Shown here piece by piece: positions 35,034-45,615 of a stretch of 46,766 bases of DNA. Position 1 is the stretch's first letter. Each line of letters starts with the position of its first letter. Position numbers and translations under genes: made by a program. The notes under the pieces are model-generated. The model saw only the letters and a program-made list of their open reading frames with translations. It made no database searches and had not been told where the DNA came from. Origin of the DNA: Candidatus Methylomirabilis sp. (GTDB lineage Bacteria > Methylomirabilota > Methylomirabilia > Methylomirabilales > Methylomirabilaceae); NCBI RefSeq assembly GCF_028716865.1, contig NZ_JAQUOY010000022.1, positions 1-46,766 of the forward strand, given 5' to 3'.

Positions 35034-35689
35034 GATTGAACTAATCCATCCCCCAAGGCTTGACGAATGCGTTGAGCAATCTCCTCAATCGTCCCCCGAC
35101 CGTCGACCCGCCTCAGCAGCCCTATCTTTTCGTAATATGCAATCAGAGGCTCTGTTTGCTCTCGGTAGACCCGAAGGCGATGGCGAATCGTATCCTCCTT
35201 ATCGTCGTCCCTCTGGTAGAGGGCCCCCCCGCAGGTGTCACAGGCCCCAATCCTCATCGGCGGCTTCGTCTCAACGTGAAACATCGATCCACAGGCCCGA
35301 CAAATCCGTCGACCGGCAAGCCTCCTCACCAGATCGTCCTCAGACACCTCTACACTGATGACCCGATCTAATGGGGCCTGTAAAAGATTGAGAACTTCTG
35401 AGAGCGCCTCGGCCTGGCGGAGCGTCCTCGGAAACCCATCAAGGATGTACCCGCCGGCGCAATCTGGTCTGCGCAATCGCTCTTCCATGATCCCAATGAC
35501 CACTTCATCGGGAACAAGAGCCCCTCGCGCCATGATCGACTTGGCTGTCTGTCCCAGCTCCGAACCATCGGCCACAGCTTGCCGAAGCAGGTCTCCGGCA
35601 GAGACATGGGCGACATCGAACGTGGCCGTCAGTAGCCTGGCCTGTGTCCCCTTGCCAGCGCCCGGCGGTCCCAGCAGGACAAGCCGCAT
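35030..35689 (-). CDS. adk: Adenylate kinase (zinc-type)
   Basis: Interconverts ATP + AMP and 2 ADP. The 219-residue protein has the P loop GPPGAGKGTQ (about 7-16), the AMP site DGFPRTLRQAEAL, and a long LID with four cysteines (CRAC and CDTC), so it binds structural zinc. It begins 6 nt after the secY stop. Confidence 0.97.
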   Translation of the reverse strand: MRLVLLGPPGAGKGTQARLLTATFDVAHVSAGDLLRQAVADGSELGQTAKSIMARGALVPDEVVIGIMEERLRRPDCAGGYILDGFPRTLRQAEALSEVLNLLQAPLDRVISVEVSEDDLVRRLAGRRICRACGSMFHVETKPPMRIGACDTCGGALYQRDDDKEDTIRHRLRVYREQTEPLIAYYEKIGLLRRVDGRGTIEEIAQRIRQALGDGLVQS

Positions 35690-35695
35690 CGCCCA

Positions 35696-37006
35696 CTACC
35701 CCAGCCTGCCTTTAATTCGACTCTTCTTTAAGAATCCCTCATAGTGACGCATGAGCAAGTGAGACTCCACTTGCTGTACGGTATCCAGGGCCACACCAAC
35801 CACAATCAGGAGGGAGGTCCCTCCAAAGAAGAATGGGACGTTCATCGTCGTGATCAACAATTCCGGAAGAATTGAGATAAGCGTCAGGTAGATTGCTCCG
35901 ACAAGCGTAATCCGATCCAATACCTTTTCGATAAATTCCGCCGTCCTCGCTCCCGGTCGAATGCCCGGGATAAAGCCCCCGTACTTTCTCATATTATCAG
36001 CAACGTCAGTCGGGTTAAAGACGATGGCCGTGTAAAAATACGTGAAGAAAATAATAGCGACTGCATACAGCACCGTATAGGTCACCGTTGCCGGAGAAAG
36101 CGCCCTGGCCAAAGCCTGCATCCAGGGATGATTAAAAAATTGCGCGATCGTAGCGGGAAAAACGATGATAGAGGCGGCAAAGATCACCGGAATGACTCCG
36201 GCCGTGTTGATCCGCAACGGGATATGCGTGCTCTGGCCTCCATAGATCCGACGTCCAACGACCCTTTTCGCATACTGCACCGCTATCGGTCTTTGGCCGA
36301 GCGTCATGACAATGACTCCGGCCACGACCAACACCATGAGAACCAGGACAAGCAACAACGCCAGCACCTTCAATTCGCCTGTGGTCAGAAGCCGCCACGT
36401 ATTCACAATCGCCTCAGGCATTCGGACAATAATGCCGGCAAAGATCAGGAGAGAGATCCCGTTTCCGATCCCCCGCTCAGTAATCTGCTCGCCAAGCCAC
36501 ATGAGAAAGATCGCCCCCGTCGTCAGCGTAATCGCGGTCATCAGACGAAAGCCCACTCCCGGATTTATCACGATCTGCTCGCCAATGGGGCTGCGCATGT
36601 TCTCAAGGCCGATGGCAATTCCCATGGCCTGAATGGCCGCGAGCAGGACAGTGCCGTACCGGGTGTATTGAGAGATCTTCTTACGCCCCGCCTCACCCTC
36701 TTTGCTCAACTTCTCTAATGGGGGAAAGACCACGGCGAGGAGTTGAAGGATAATCGACGCGCTGATATATGGCATGATACCGAGCGCGAGGATACTGAGG
36801 CGACGCAGCGCGCCACCTGAGAAGAGATCAAAGAAACCAAGAAGTGTCCCGCCTGCCTGCTGAAAAAACGATGAGAGCGCGTGAGCATCAATGCCGGGTG
36901 TCGGGATATGGGACCCTAGTCGGTAGGCAATCAGCGCAAGAGCGGTGAAGATGATTCGCTTCTTGAGCTCAGGGACTCTGAAGATATTTTCAACCCCCTC
37001 CATCAT
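35696..37006 (-). CDS. secY: Preprotein translocase subunit SecY
   Basis: Channel subunit of the Sec translocon in the inner membrane. The 436 residues have ten hydrophobic segments, with the N-terminal [22 protein letters not shown] and the plug-region [20 protein letters not shown]. The C-terminus [18 protein letters not shown] is conserved. Its ATG overlaps the rplO stop by 4 nt. Confidence 0.97.
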   Translation of the reverse strand: MMEGVENIFRVPELKKRIIFTALALIAYRLGSHIPTPGIDAHALSSFFQQAGGTLLGFFDLFSGGALRRLSILALGIMPYISASIILQLLAVVFPPLEKLSKEGEAGRKKISQYTRYGTVLLAAIQAMGIAIGLENMRSPIGEQIVINPGVGFRLMTAITLTTGAIFLMWLGEQITERGIGNGISLLIFAGIIVRMPEAIVNTWRLLTTGELKVLALLLVLVLMVLVVAGVIVMTLGQRPIAVQYAKRVVGRRIYGGQSTHIPLRINTAGVIPVIFAASIIVFPATIAQFFNHPWMQALARALSPATVTYTVLYAVAIIFFTYFYTAIVFNPTDVADNMRKYGGFIPGIRPGARTAEFIEKVLDRITLVGAIYLTLISILPELLITTMNVPFFFGGTSLLIVVGVALDTVQQVESHLLMRHYEGFLKKSRIKGRLG

Positions 37007-37449
37007 GTGCTGATAACCTCGACCTTCCCGCCAGAGGCAAGGATCTTCTCAATCGATCGCTTGGAGAACTTATGGGCTGCGACACTCAGAGGCTTACTGA
37101 GTGCCCCCTCGGCAAGAACCTTCAGCCCCGCCTTCAGGTCCTTGACAAGCCGCCTCTCCTGCAGCAACCCCGGGGTCACTTTGGTTCCTGCTTCGAATCG
37201 CTCCAGATCTTTCAGATTCACGGTGGCGTAGACCTTCCTGAACCTGTTGGTAAAGCCTCGCTTTGGCACGCGGCGATGCAGCGGAAGCTGGCCACCCTCA
37301 AACCAGGGATGGATATGGGCGCCAGAGCGAGCCTTCTGGCCTTTTTCTCCGCGGCCGGATGTCTTTCCGTGCCCAGAGCCGGTACCCCGACCGACACGTT
37401 TCCTGCGCCGATTCGCGCCCGCTGGCGGCTTCAACTCGTGCAGCTTCAT
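37003..37449 (-). CDS. rplO: 50S ribosomal protein L15
   Basis: A 148-residue 23S rRNA-binding protein. The Gly/Arg/Lys-rich start [20 protein letters not shown] and the C-terminal [18 protein letters not shown] are typical. Overlaps both neighbours (rpmD and secY) by 4 nt. Confidence 0.97.
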   Translation of the reverse strand: MKLHELKPPAGANRRRKRVGRGTGSGHGKTSGRGEKGQKARSGAHIHPWFEGGQLPLHRRVPKRGFTNRFRKVYATVNLKDLERFEAGTKVTPGLLQERRLVKDLKAGLKVLAEGALSKPLSVAAHKFSKRSIEKILASGGKVEVIST

Positions 37450-37652
37450 CCCCTCTCCCTCTGCTCACTATCAACCTGCTCGACATCGACCAGGTGGACC
37501 ACCTTCCTGATCATCCCTCGAATAGTCGGGGTGTCTGCGCGAATCACAAATCCATTGATCCTGCGCAGCCCAAGCCCGGCGAGGACCCTGGCCTGACGCT
37601 CCGGATGGCCGATCTTACTTTTTCGGAGAATGATACGAAGGCCTTTATCCAT
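37446..37652 (-). CDS. rpmD: 50S ribosomal protein L30
   Basis: A 68-residue protein with the L30 pattern [39 protein letters not shown] and [10 protein letters not shown]. It starts 2 nt after rpsE and overlaps rplO by 4 nt. Confidence 0.96.
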   Translation of the reverse strand: MDKGLRIILRKSKIGHPERQARVLAGLGLRRINGFVIRADTPTIRGMIRKVVHLVDVEQVDSEQRERG

Positions 37653-37654
37653 AG

Positions 37655-38164
37655 TTATGCCCCTTGCGCGATCAGCCCTTCCTGACGTACCCCTCTGGCG
37701 CGCGCGACTTCCTCAGGTGTCCGAAGCAACTGTAAGCCCTTTAATGTTGCCTTCACAACATTGTGGGGATTATCAGAACCCAGCGATTTAGACAGCACAT
37801 CCCGCACGCCTGCCGCCTCCAAGACCGCACGGGCCGCCCTTCCCGCCACGACCCCAGTTCCTTGTGATGCCGGCTTCAGGATCACCCTACTTGAGCCGAA
37901 CCTTCCGACAACCTCGTGAGGAATGCTCGTTCGCACCAAGGGTATGCCAATCAAGTCCTTTTTGGCTGCTTCTATTCCTTTGCGAATCGCCTCCGGTACC
38001 TCGTGCGCTTTTCCTAATCCAATGCCGACGTGTCCGTTTTGATCGCCCACCACAACAAGGGCACTGAAATGAAATCTCCGCCCTCCCTTCACCACCTTGG
38101 CGACCCGGTTAATATGGACGATGCGCTCGGCAAGATTCAACGCGTCAGCTTTGATCTGCTTCAA
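37655..38164 (-). CDS. rpsE: 30S ribosomal protein S5
   Basis: Protein of the decoding-site body, 169 residues. [20 protein letters not shown] and the [17 protein letters not shown] segment are diagnostic. The start is a TTG at 38164 with GGGAG 4 nt upstream. The gap to rplR is 115 nt, unusually long for this operon, with no recognised element. Confidence 0.95.
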   Translation of the reverse strand: MKQIKADALNLAERIVHINRVAKVVKGGRRFHFSALVVVGDQNGHVGIGLGKAHEVPEAIRKGIEAAKKDLIGIPLVRTSIPHEVVGRFGSSRVILKPASQGTGVVAGRAARAVLEAAGVRDVLSKSLGSDNPHNVVKATLKGLQLLRTPEEVARARGVRQEGLIAQGA

Positions 38165-38279
38165 ATCTTCTCCCTCTCTTCTATACCGGCAACTCTTCGA
38201 GCGGAATAGCTGAAGTCATCACCGCGATGTCTGATGAGCCTCGAGAGGGCTAAAAGGTCAGGCGTGTGCTTCGACCCCA

Positions 38280-38648
38280 CTAGAGCTTCACCCCTTTCTC
38301 TCCAAGCCCAGCGGCCAGCGCCTTAACGCGGCCATGGAACTTGAACCCACCACGGTCAAAAACCACTCGAGAAATCTGAGCTGCTAAGGCCTTACTCGCC
38401 AATAGTTCACCGACTAATCGAGCAGCAGCCGTCTTATCCCCCACCTTCCCTTTTTCTCTGATCTCCCTCGAAAGGGTGGACGCGGCAGCGAGCGTCTTTC
38501 CCTGCTCGTCGTCAACGATCTGGGCGTAAATATGACGTGTGCTCCTAAAGACACAGAGCCGCGGGCAGATTGCGCTTCCGGCAACACGCTTTCTAATTCG
38601 GCGATGACGTCGAAGCCGACGTTCTTGTTTTCCTTCGTGGCCCACCAA
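38280..38648 (-). CDS. rplR: 50S ribosomal protein L18
   Basis: 5S rRNA-binding protein. The body [20 protein letters not shown] to [14 protein letters not shown]-type end is family-typical. A TTG at 38648, with GAGGAGG 7 to 10 nt upstream, gives 122 residues, the normal length; a GTG at 38645 is almost as good. The longer frame from 38720 would overlap rplF and was rejected. Confidence 0.92.
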   Translation of the reverse strand: MVGHEGKQERRLRRHRRIRKRVAGSAICPRLCVFRSTRHIYAQIVDDEQGKTLAAASTLSREIREKGKVGDKTAAARLVGELLASKALAAQISRVVFDRGGFKFHGRVKALAAGLGEKGVKL

Positions 38649-38679
38649 CTCAACTCCTCCTCGAGATGTGCGACACGAC

Positions 38680-39216
38680 CTACGCCCCAGCCTTCCCGGC
38701 TTTTCGGCGAATGCGCTCACCCGCGTACTTAACCCCCTTGCCTTTATACGGCTCAGGCGGTCTGAGACTTCGAATCTTGGCGGCGACCTCTCCGACCTGC
38801 TGTTTATCCGCGCCGGAGACCGTCAGCAGATTCTGGCTTTCTACTGAAACATGAATTCCGTCAGGCAATGGAAAAATAAGAGGATGCGAATATCCCAGCA
38901 TCAGTGAGAGATTCCTCCCCTGCACCGACGCACGATAGCCCACCCCGATCATCTCCATCTTCTTTTCGAATCCCTTGGTGACTCCCTCGATCATATTAGC
39001 GATCAGAGTGCGAGTCAGCCCATGAAGTGAACGATGGAGCTTATTGTCTGAGGGCCGTATACAATGAAGCTGGCTGTCTTCCATCTTCACCGCCATCGAA
39101 GGATGGAGGCGAAGTGAAAGCTTGCCCTTAGGCCCCTCGACGGAGATACTACCTCCTGCAATCTCGACTTTGACCCGATCTGAGAACGGGATTGGCTTCT
39201 TTCCGATTCGCGACAT
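38680..39216 (-). CDS. rplF: 50S ribosomal protein L6
   Basis: A 178-residue protein near the sarcin-ricin loop. [19 protein letters not shown] at the start and the C-terminal [20 protein letters not shown] are diagnostic. Ends 31 nt before rplR. Confidence 0.97.
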   Translation of the reverse strand: MSRIGKKPIPFSDRVKVEIAGGSISVEGPKGKLSLRLHPSMAVKMEDSQLHCIRPSDNKLHRSLHGLTRTLIANMIEGVTKGFEKKMEMIGVGYRASVQGRNLSLMLGYSHPLIFPLPDGIHVSVESQNLLTVSGADKQQVGEVAAKIRSLRPPEPYKGKGVKYAGERIRRKAGKAGA

Positions 39217-39309
39217 ACCTACCTGTTTCCTCTGCGGTGTAGCGCTTCAGTGACTCTCACGAACTCATCTCCACCATTGGGAACGCCGCTCACGAGTCTC
39301 GCATGGCCT

Positions 39310-39705
39310 TTACCAGGCGTAGCACAGTACCTCGCCACCTACCCCGCGGTCCCTGGCCGCACGTGCTGTTATGATCCCCTGTGAAGTCGAAAGGATCGCG
39401 ACGCCCAGACCATTCATGACCCGAGGTAGTCGCCGAGACGTCGCATACACCCGGAGCCCTGGTCGGCTGACACGGCGGAGGCCGCTCAGGATCCGCTGAT
39501 CCCCCGCACCGTACTTCAAGTAGATCCGAAGCACTCGACGGTTGTCGACTTCAAGAACCTTGAAGTTTTTGATGTACCCCTCTTCCCGTAAGATCTTTGC
39601 AATCTCCACTTTCGTCCTAGAGGCCGGGATGTGAACCGTGTCATGAGAGGCCAAGTTGGCGTTCCTGACCCTGGTCAGCATGTCAGCGATGGGATCGGTC
39701 ATCAT
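39310..39705 (-). CDS. rpsH: 30S ribosomal protein S8
   Basis: A 131-residue 16S rRNA-binding protein and known operon regulator in other bacteria. [20 protein letters not shown] and the C-terminal end [15 protein letters not shown] are typical. ATG at 39705 or 39702; a TTG at 39711 is less likely. Confidence 0.96.
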   Translation of the reverse strand: MMTDPIADMLTRVRNANLASHDTVHIPASRTKVEIAKILREEGYIKNFKVLEVDNRRVLRIYLKYGAGDQRILSGLRRVSRPGLRVYATSRRLPRVMNGLGVAILSTSQGIITARAARDRGVGGEVLCYAW

Positions 39706-39718
39706 GGTCAACTTACTC

Positions 39719-39748
39719 CACGTTCTACGTTTCGCGTTCGATGTTCCG
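39719..39748. repeat. Short 7-nt-period element between rpsZ and rpsH
   Basis: The stretch falls into CACGTTC-TA, CGTTTCG, CGTTCGA, TGTTCCG with GTTC or GTTTC recurring every 7 nt. It is a single arm. It lies directly upstream of the rpsH ribosome site. Confidence 0.65.
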
Positions 39749-39792
39749 TATCCAGAGAGCTTGATCCTTCACTCTCCTGGTGCGCAGCATTC

Positions 39793-39978
39793 CTACCAAC
39801 TTGCTTTAATGACGCCTGGGATTTCACCTCGAAGGGCCAGATCTCGAAAGCAGATCCGGCACATTTCGAACTTCCTGAGGTAGCCACGCGGTCTTCCACA
39901 GATGCGGCAGCGATGATAGCCGCGCACCTTAAATTTCGGCTCACGCTGGCTTTTAACAATTAGCGAAAGCTTTGCCAT
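39793..39978 (-). CDS. rpsZ: 30S ribosomal protein S14, zinc-binding type Z
   Basis: A 61-residue S14 of the short zinc-binding class, with CRIC and CRIC pairs in [20 protein letters not shown] and [18 protein letters not shown] at the end. It is in the usual place between rplE and rpsH. Confidence 0.96.
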   Translation of the reverse strand: MAKLSLIVKSQREPKFKVRGYHRCRICGRPRGYLRKFEMCRICFRDLALRGEIPGVIKASW

Positions 39979-39990
39979 GTGTTGCTCCCA

Positions 39991-40070
39991 AGCTTTCAGC
40001 GATCAGCGATCGGCTTTCAGCAAAACACATACGCGACGTGTCTTCGCTGGTAGCTGACGACTATTCGCTG
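39991..40070. repeat. 7-nt-period intergenic element between rplE and rpsZ
   Basis: The left arm falls into GCTTTCA, GCGATCA, GCGATCG, GCTTTCA, GCA (39992-40022). The right arm, read on the minus strand, falls into CAGCGAA, TAGTCGT, CAGCTAC, CAGCGAA (40043-40070). The wording differs from the GTTCATA elements but the period is the same. Confidence 0.8.
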
Positions 40071-40072
40071 TA

Positions 40073-40687
40073 CTAGCTCTTCTGAAAGGGGAAACCGAGA
40101 TGCTCTAAGAGCGCGCGCGCCTGCTCATCCGTTCTCGCTGAAGTCTCGATGGCGATATCCATTCCCCGGACGGCATCCACCTTATCGTATTTGATCTCCG
40201 GAAAGATGAGTTGTTCTCTTACTCCAAGATTATAATTACCACGGCCATCGAACGACTTAGCCGGTATGCCCCTGAAGTCCCGGATTCGCGGTAGCGCAAC
40301 ATTCACGAACCGATCAAGAAACTCATACATCCGATCTCCGCGCAGGGTGACCTTGCACCCGATCGGAACCCCAGTTCTCAGCTTGAACCCGGCTTCGGAT
40401 TTCCTGGCACGCGTGACAACCGGTTTCTGTCCGGTCACGGCTGAGAGCTCCTCGACTGCGGAGTCGATCACCTTCACATTCGCCACAGCCTCCCCAAGTC
40501 CCATATTGATGACGACCTTCGATGGGCGTGGCACCTGCCAGATATTTTTATACTTGAACTGTCTCATGAGGGCAGGAGCAATCACATCGCGAAAGCGTTC
40601 GCGGAGTCGTGGCAGGGCGCGACGCTCGATTTTTGACTCGCTCACATCTGCCTTCACTTTCTTTTTAGTTTTGGTCACTTCCGCCAT
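40073..40687 (-). CDS. rplE: 50S ribosomal protein L5 with N-terminal extension
   Basis: 5S rRNA-binding protein. The core ([17 protein letters not shown] to [14 protein letters not shown]) is preceded by a Lys/Glu-rich tail of roughly 25 residues, giving 204 against about 180 in most bacteria. The start at 40687 is supported by GGAAGG 3 nt upstream, so the extension is probably real. Confidence 0.95.
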   Translation of the reverse strand: MAEVTKTKKKVKADVSESKIERRALPRLRERFRDVIAPALMRQFKYKNIWQVPRPSKVVINMGLGEAVANVKVIDSAVEELSAVTGQKPVVTRARKSEAGFKLRTGVPIGCKVTLRGDRMYEFLDRFVNVALPRIRDFRGIPAKSFDGRGNYNLGVREQLIFPEIKYDKVDAVRGMDIAIETSARTDEQARALLEHLGFPFQKS

Positions 40688-40697
40688 TGACCTTCCT

Positions 40698-41027
40698 CTA
40701 ACTCACTACTTCGCCACACTTTTTACACACCCGCACCTTTTTGCCATCGGCGAGGCGACTCACGCCGACACGCACAGGGCGGTCACACTTCTTGCACACC
40801 AGCATCAGGTTGGACGCATGAATGGGGTTCTCCCGTTCAAGGATTCCTCCCTGCTTTGAGGTCCGCCCAGGCTTGGTGTGGCGCTTCACGAAGTTCACCT
40901 TTTCCACCAGGGCCCGAAGGGTCTTCGGGATCACCTTCAGCACCTTGCCCCGTTTTCCCTTATCTTTCCCAGCCACCACGGCGACCAGATCGTTCTTTTT
41001 GATCTGAAGCCCCTGTCCTACCGCCAT
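40698..41027 (-). CDS. rplX: 50S ribosomal protein L24
   Basis: A 109-residue assembly-initiator protein. The KOW motif [20 protein letters not shown] is followed by [18 protein letters not shown]. The C-terminal part has two CxxC pairs (CKKCDRP and CKKCGE), as in L24 of many bacteria. Confidence 0.96.
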   Translation of the reverse strand: MAVGQGLQIKKNDLVAVVAGKDKGKRGKVLKVIPKTLRALVEKVNFVKRHTKPGRTSKQGGILERENPIHASNLMLVCKKCDRPVRVGVSRLADGKKVRVCKKCGEVVS

Positions 41028-41057
41028 TACACCCTCACAGACTCAGCCCTCGCCATT

Positions 41058-41426
41058 TTAGACCACCTCTGGCGCCAGGGAGATAATCTTCATGAACCGC
41101 GCCTCGCGTAGCTCCCGCGCCACCGGACCAAAAATCCTAGTGCCGACCGGGTTATTCTGCTCGTTCAGGAGCACCGCAGCGTTTCGATCGAATTTAATGT
41201 ACGAGCCATCCGAGCGGCGTAGCTCTTTCGTCGTCCTGACCACTACCGCCTTCACCACGGCGCCCTTCTTCACCGAACCCTCCGGAATCGCCTCTTTGAC
41301 GTTCGCGACAATGATATCGCCCAGGCGAGCGTATCGCTTCCCGGATCCTCCCAATACCTTAATCAAAGAGATCCGCTTGGCGCCGGAATTGTCGGCCACC
41401 TCCATGATTGTCCGCAAGCCGATCAT
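41058..41426 (-). CDS. rplN: 50S ribosomal protein L14
   Basis: A 122-residue subunit-interface protein. [20 protein letters not shown] and [20 protein letters not shown] are diagnostic. Standard place after rpsQ. Confidence 0.97.
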   Translation of the reverse strand: MIGLRTIMEVADNSGAKRISLIKVLGGSGKRYARLGDIIVANVKEAIPEGSVKKGAVVKAVVVRTTKELRRSDGSYIKFDRNAAVLLNEQNNPVGTRIFGPVARELREARFMKIISLAPEVV

Positions 41427-41454
41427 GATCGTCTACCTTCCTCGCGCCTATCCA

Positions 41455-41724
41455 CTACACGACCGCCTTCCCCAGGATTTCTGTGACCCGCCAATGCTTC
41501 TCTTTACTCAAAGGCCGAGCCTCTTCAATGGCAACCCTGTCACCCATGCTGCAGCGATTGTCTTCGTCGTGGGCTTTGACCTTAGTTCGGCGGCGAATCA
41601 TTTTGCCATACGCCTCATGACGAACGAGGCGCTCAACCATCACCACAACGGTCTTTTGCATCTTGTCGCTCACCACGACCCCCACTAAGGCTTTTCGACG
41701 ACCCCTCTTCTTCTGCTCGGTCAT
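41455..41724 (-). CDS. rpsQ: 30S ribosomal protein S17
   Basis: An 89-residue primary 16S-binding protein. [20 protein letters not shown] and [19 protein letters not shown] are typical. The start overlaps the rpmC stop by 4 nt. Confidence 0.96.
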   Translation of the reverse strand: MTEQKKRGRRKALVGVVVSDKMQKTVVVMVERLVRHEAYGKMIRRRTKVKAHDEDNRCSMGDRVAIEEARPLSKEKHWRVTEILGKAVV

Positions 41725-41942
41725 GGTGTCCGCTCCACCCCGGGTGATACGTGTTTACGCACGGACTCTCTCCGCACCGTCTCTCCGGCGGCGATTTCCC
41801 GACGAAGTCGGCGGATACGGGCTGGGTTCTCAAGCTGTGCCACCGACGCCCTCAACCTCAGCTTTAAGAGTTCATCTCTCATATCGCGGAGCTTTTGCTC
41901 CAACTCCGCCGCACTCAATTCACGAAACTCCTTGGCATCCAT
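41721..41942 (-). CDS. rpmC: 50S ribosomal protein L29
   Basis: A 73-residue helical protein at the exit tunnel. [20 protein letters not shown] and [16 protein letters not shown] are diagnostic. It starts 8 nt after rplP and overlaps rpsQ. Confidence 0.96.
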   Translation of the reverse strand: MDAKEFRELSAAELEQKLRDMRDELLKLRLRASVAQLENPARIRRLRREIAAGETVRRESVRKHVSPGVERTP

Positions 41943-41950
41943 CGTCGCCC

Positions 41951-42370
41951 TCAGCTCGCCACCATCGTACGAGACACAAATCGTGTGGCAATGGGCAACT
42001 TATGCGCAGCAAGACGCATTGCCTCCTTGGCCGTTGCCTCTGTAACCCCTTCCATCTCGCAAAGTACACGCCCGGGTTTCACGACCGCCACCCATCCTTC
42101 CGGCGCACCCTTCCCCTTACCCATCCGAGTCTCCGCAGGCTTTTTCGTGATCGGTTTATCCGGGAAGATGCGGATCCATACCTTGCCCCCGCGCTTGACG
42201 TGATGCGTAATCGCTCGACGGGCTGCCTCGATCTGGCGATTGGTAATCCAGGCGGCCTCCAGGGCTTTTAGACCATATTCTCCAAAAGCCAATGACGACC
42301 CCCTGACGGCGATTCCGGATCGACGCCCCCGATGTTGCTTTCTGAACTTGACTCGTTTTGGTGCCAGCAT
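41951..42370 (-). CDS. rplP: 50S ribosomal protein L16
   Basis: A 139-residue protein near the A site. [19 protein letters not shown] and [16 protein letters not shown] are typical. It starts 6 nt after rpsC. Confidence 0.97.
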   Translation of the reverse strand: MLAPKRVKFRKQHRGRRSGIAVRGSSLAFGEYGLKALEAAWITNRQIEAARRAITHHVKRGGKVWIRIFPDKPITKKPAETRMGKGKGAPEGWVAVVKPGRVLCEMEGVTEATAKEAMRLAAHKLPIATRFVSRTMVAS

Positions 42371-42376
42371 CGCGTT

Positions 42377-43084
42377 CTAGCTCGCCACCGGGGCAAGCCC
42401 CTTGGGCCGCCGTTGACGGTCTTGAGGTATCTCCCGTTCCGGTTTGGCCGCCGCGGTCTCAGGAGTTGCCTCCCCATGGTAGACCCAGCATTTGACCCCA
42501 ATCAGCCCGTACGTGGTCTTGGCCTGAGTAAACCCATAGTCGATGTCGGCTCGCATGGTACTCAATGGCATCTGACCCTCGCGATATCGCTCTGTGCGGG
42601 CAATCTCTGCTCCAGCCAGCCGACCGGAGCATACAATCTGAACTCCCTGAGCCCCAAGCCGCATCGAGGACTGCACGGTTTTTTTCATCGCCCGCCTGAA
42701 CGCTACCCGTCGCATCAATTGGGAAGCAATCTGCTCAGCGATCAATTGGGCGTCCAACTCCGCCCGTCGCACTTCGACGATGTCAAGCTGAATCGGCTTT
42801 TTGGTCATACCGGAAAGAGCAACTTTCAACTTGTCGACCTCGGAACCTTTCTTCCCGATGATAATACCTGGCCTCGCGGTATGGATCACGATACGTACCT
42901 GATCGGCCTTCCGCTCGACATCGATCCCGGACACCCCAGCGTGATAGACTCGCTCTTTGATGAAGCGCCGGAATTTCAGGTCTTCATGTAGGGCGTCTGC
43001 ATACCCCTTCACGGCAAACCACCTGGACCTCCATGGTTTGATGAGGCCCAGCCGAAATCCTATCGGGTGTACCTTCTGTCCCAT
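42377..43084 (-). CDS. rpsC: 30S ribosomal protein S3
   Basis: mRNA-entry-site protein of 235 residues with a KH domain ([20 protein letters not shown]). The ATG at 43084 gives the standard [13 protein letters not shown] start, behind GGTGGAGG; eight upstream in-frame residues were rejected. Confidence 0.97.
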   Translation of the reverse strand: MGQKVHPIGFRLGLIKPWRSRWFAVKGYADALHEDLKFRRFIKERVYHAGVSGIDVERKADQVRIVIHTARPGIIIGKKGSEVDKLKVALSGMTKKPIQLDIVEVRRAELDAQLIAEQIASQLMRRVAFRRAMKKTVQSSMRLGAQGVQIVCSGRLAGAEIARTERYREGQMPLSTMRADIDYGFTQAKTTYGLIGVKCWVYHGEATPETAAAKPEREIPQDRQRRPKGLAPVAS

Positions 43085-43156
43085 CACACCTCCACCTTCT
43101 CGTTTCAACCAGAACTTACAGGAGCGGGCTCATCCCGCCCTTCCGCAAGGTACGCG

Positions 43157-43504
43157 TCAAAGGGCAGCTTCCTTCTCTGTGAGGACAATAGTGATGTGGC
43201 TGCTCCGTTTCCTTATCGGGTTCGACCGTCCCATAGCACGAGGACGGAATCGCTTCATGGTCGGGCCCTGATCCACAAAGGCCTCCTTGACGAACAGACG
43301 ATCGATATTCTTTGCGCCGTGATTATGTTGGGCATTGGCAAGCGCCGACTTCAGAATCTTCTCGACAGCCCTGGCGGCATACTTTTTCGTATACTTCATG
43401 GTATCGAGAGCCTGGTTAATGCCGCGACCACGAATAAGATCAACGACAAGTCTCACCTTACGTGCCGGAATTCCAATATAGCGACCGACTGCGCGACATT
43501 CCAT
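43157..43504 (-). CDS. rplV: 50S ribosomal protein L22
   Basis: A 115-residue tunnel protein. [20 protein letters not shown] and [20 protein letters not shown] are diagnostic, ending in [11 protein letters not shown]. Confidence 0.96.
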   Translation of the reverse strand: MECRAVGRYIGIPARKVRLVVDLIRGRGINQALDTMKYTKKYAARAVEKILKSALANAQHNHGAKNIDRLFVKEAFVDQGPTMKRFRPRAMGRSNPIRKRSSHITIVLTEKEAAL

Positions 43505-43521
43505 GATCGATTCGACTCTCT

Positions 43522-43806
43522 TTATTTGAGTGCAGTGGAACGAGCGGTATGCGCTCCGTGCCCACGGAAGGTCCTGGTTGGAGAGAACTCCCCTAGCTTG
43601 TGCCCGACCATATTCTCGGAAATGTAGATCGGGATAAACTTCTTGCCGTTATGGATTGCCAGCGTATGCCCGACGAACTCAGGAAGAATAACGGATCGTC
43701 TCGACCATGACTTGATGATCTTCTTCTCTCTTCCTTCGTTCATCGCCTCAATCTTCTTGAGAAGCTTCGGTTCAACGAACGCACCCTTTTTCAGTGACCT
43801 CGGCAC
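43522..43806 (-). CDS. rpsS: 30S ribosomal protein S19
   Basis: A 94-residue head protein. The GTG at 43806, with GGAGG 5 nt upstream, gives the standard [11 protein letters not shown] start. [20 protein letters not shown] and [13 protein letters not shown] follow. Confidence 0.96.
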   Translation of the reverse strand: MPRSLKKGAFVEPKLLKKIEAMNEGREKKIIKSWSRRSVILPEFVGHTLAIHNGKKFIPIYISENMVGHKLGEFSPTRTFRGHGAHTARSTALK

Positions 43807-43821
43807 GCTAACCTCCACACA

Positions 43822-43869
43822 AGGTTTCGGGTTCTAGATTCCGCGTGTACTCACCCCGAAACGCGAAAC
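43822..43869. repeat. 7-nt-period intergenic element between rplB and rpsS
   Basis: The left arm falls into GTTTCGG, GTTCTAG, ATTCCGC (43824-43844). The right arm, read in reverse, falls into GTTTCGC, GTTTCGG. GTTTCGGG (43824-43831) and CCCGAAAC (43856-43863) are exact complements. It abuts the rplB stop. Confidence 0.75.
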
Positions 43870-44688
43870 TTATTTTCTTCGCTTTACAATGAAGCGATCT
43901 GACGGCTTTCCCTTCTTCCTGGTTTTCCGCTCGAGCTTGCCCCAGGGACTGCAGGGATGGCGGCCACCGGAAGTTTTCCCCTCGCCACCACCCAACGGGT
44001 GATCATGAGGGTTCATGGCCACACCTCGAACTGCTGGCCTGATCCCAAGCCATCGTGACCGACCGGCCTTTCCCAGCGACACGTTCTCATAATCCAGGTT
44101 TCCCACCTGACCAATGACCGCCATACAATCAAGGCTGATCCGACGTAACTCACCCGAGGGAAGCTTCACCAAGCCGAGGCCGCCCTCTTTGGCCAAAAAT
44201 TGTACACCGGAGCCGGCGCTTCTGGCCAGTTGCGCTCCCTTGCCGGGCTTCAACTCAAGATTATGAAGCGTCATACCGACTGGAATAGCGCGTAATGGGA
44301 GAGCGTTTCCGACCTTGACTTCCGCATTCGGGCCTGACATCAGCCCCTCCCCGACCTGAAGGCCCAATGGCCCAACGATGTATCGCTTTTCCCCGTCCGC
44401 GTAGTGGAGGAGAGCAATCCGCGCGGACCGGTTCGGATCGTACTCAATCGATGCCACCTTGGCAGGGATTCCGGACTTGTCTCGCTTAAAATCAACAAGG
44501 CGATACTGCCGCTTGTGACCACCCCCACGGTGACGGACGGTAAGTCTGCCGACCTTGTTCCGACCCCCACTCTTCCGAAGCGGACGGAGGAGTGTCCCCT
44601 CCGGGGTGGACCTAGTCACATCAGCGTATTCCAGAACCGTCTGGAAACGCCTGCCAGAAGATGTCGGTTTGTATGCTCGGATAGGCAT
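43870..44688 (-). CDS. rplB: 50S ribosomal protein L2
   Basis: A 272-residue peptidyl-transferase-centre protein. [20 protein letters not shown] near the start and the functional loop [20 protein letters not shown] near the end contain the key histidine. Abuts the rplW stop. Confidence 0.97.
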   Translation of the reverse strand: MPIRAYKPTSSGRRFQTVLEYADVTRSTPEGTLLRPLRKSGGRNKVGRLTVRHRGGGHKRQYRLVDFKRDKSGIPAKVASIEYDPNRSARIALLHYADGEKRYIVGPLGLQVGEGLMSGPNAEVKVGNALPLRAIPVGMTLHNLELKPGKGAQLARSAGSGVQFLAKEGGLGLVKLPSGELRRISLDCMAVIGQVGNLDYENVSLGKAGRSRWLGIRPAVRGVAMNPHDHPLGGGEGKTSGGRHPCSPWGKLERKTRKKGKPSDRFIVKRRK

Positions 44689-44979
44689 CTACGCTCCCTC
44701 GAAGAATTCGATAGCTTCCCCTTCTTTCAGAGTGGCTATCGCCTTCTTCCAACCGGGTGTGCAACCGACAAAGCGGCCCACTCGCTTGAGTTTACTCTTG
44801 ACGGAGAGAGTCCGCACCTGAAGTACCTTTACTCGAAACAGCGATTCGACCGCACGCTTGATCTCGATCTTATTAGCATCGCGAGCCACTTCAAAAAGGT
44901 ACTGGTTGGTGTGTTCCTTCAAATCCGTGCCCTTCTCGGTAAGAAGAGGGCGACGAATAATCTGATATGCCTCTCTCAT
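44689..44979 (-). CDS. rplW: 50S ribosomal protein L23
   Basis: A 96-residue tunnel-exit protein that docks trigger factor and SRP. IIRRPLLTEKGTDL and FEVARDANKIEIKRAVESLF are diagnostic. The ATG at 44979 overlaps the rplD stop; the longer frame from 45087 lies inside rplD and was rejected. Confidence 0.96.
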   Translation of the reverse strand: MREAYQIIRRPLLTEKGTDLKEHTNQYLFEVARDANKIEIKRAVESLFRVKVLQVRTLSVKSKLKRVGRFVGCTPGWKKAIATLKEGEAIEFFEGA

Positions 44980-45611
44980 GGCCTCCACGCCTCTTCTACC
45001 ACACTGACCGCATCCTTGGTCATGATAAGGGTATCGTGCCTCAGGATATCGTACACGTTTAACCCCTGCGTCGGTACCAGCGTGCATTGGGGTAAATTGC
45101 GGCAGGACTTGACGGTCGCATCACCGTGCTGAGCCTGGCCTGTCACGATTAAGGCCCGCCCGGCAATCCCCAATCGATCGAGCAGCATCTTGAATGCCTT
45201 TGTGCTCGGCTCCTCCAGCGAGAGGCTATCCAACACCATAAACTGACCGGATCGAACCTTCCCGGAGAGGGCAGCCCGAAGCGCTGCCGCCCGTACCTGC
45301 CGTGGGACCACGTAGCCGTAGCTCCGAGGCTTGGGTCCGAAAACCGTCCCCCCACCACGCCACAGGGGTGAGCGTCTCGTTCCAGCACGAGCTCGACCAG
45401 TCCCCTTTTGCTTCCAAGGTTTTTTCCCGCCCCCGCGAACCTCAGACCGTGTGCGAGTTGAAGCGGTCCCCTGACGACGATTGGCAAGTTGCATTTTGAC
45501 AACGTCATGCAACAGCTGCGGAACGGCAGCAGCATCAAAAACCGCCTCATCGAGGGCGACATCGACTGTTTTCACGCCGTTCGCATCCAACGCCTGGACC
45601 ATAACTGACAT
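44976..45611 (-). CDS. rplD: 50S ribosomal protein L4
   Basis: A 211-residue tunnel protein and known S10-operon regulator in gamma-proteobacteria. The internal loop KKPWKQKGTGRARAGTRRSP and GPKPRSYGYVVPRQ are typical. It starts 4 nt after rplC. Confidence 0.97.
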   Translation of the reverse strand: MSVMVQALDANGVKTVDVALDEAVFDAAAVPQLLHDVVKMQLANRRQGTASTRTRSEVRGGGKKPWKQKGTGRARAGTRRSPLWRGGGTVFGPKPRSYGYVVPRQVRAAALRAALSGKVRSGQFMVLDSLSLEEPSTKAFKMLLDRLGIAGRALIVTGQAQHGDATVKSCRNLPQCTLVPTQGLNVYDILRHDTLIMTKDAVSVVEEAWRP

Positions 45612-45615
45612 CGTC

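Noticed and set aside
38165-38279. Heptad element or small gene in the long rpsE-rplR gap
   Set aside because: No 7-nt period, no ORF and only a weak AGCC/GGCT stem were seen.
44980-45087. N-terminal extension of L23
   Set aside because: It lies wholly inside rplD, and the family-standard start is at 44979.
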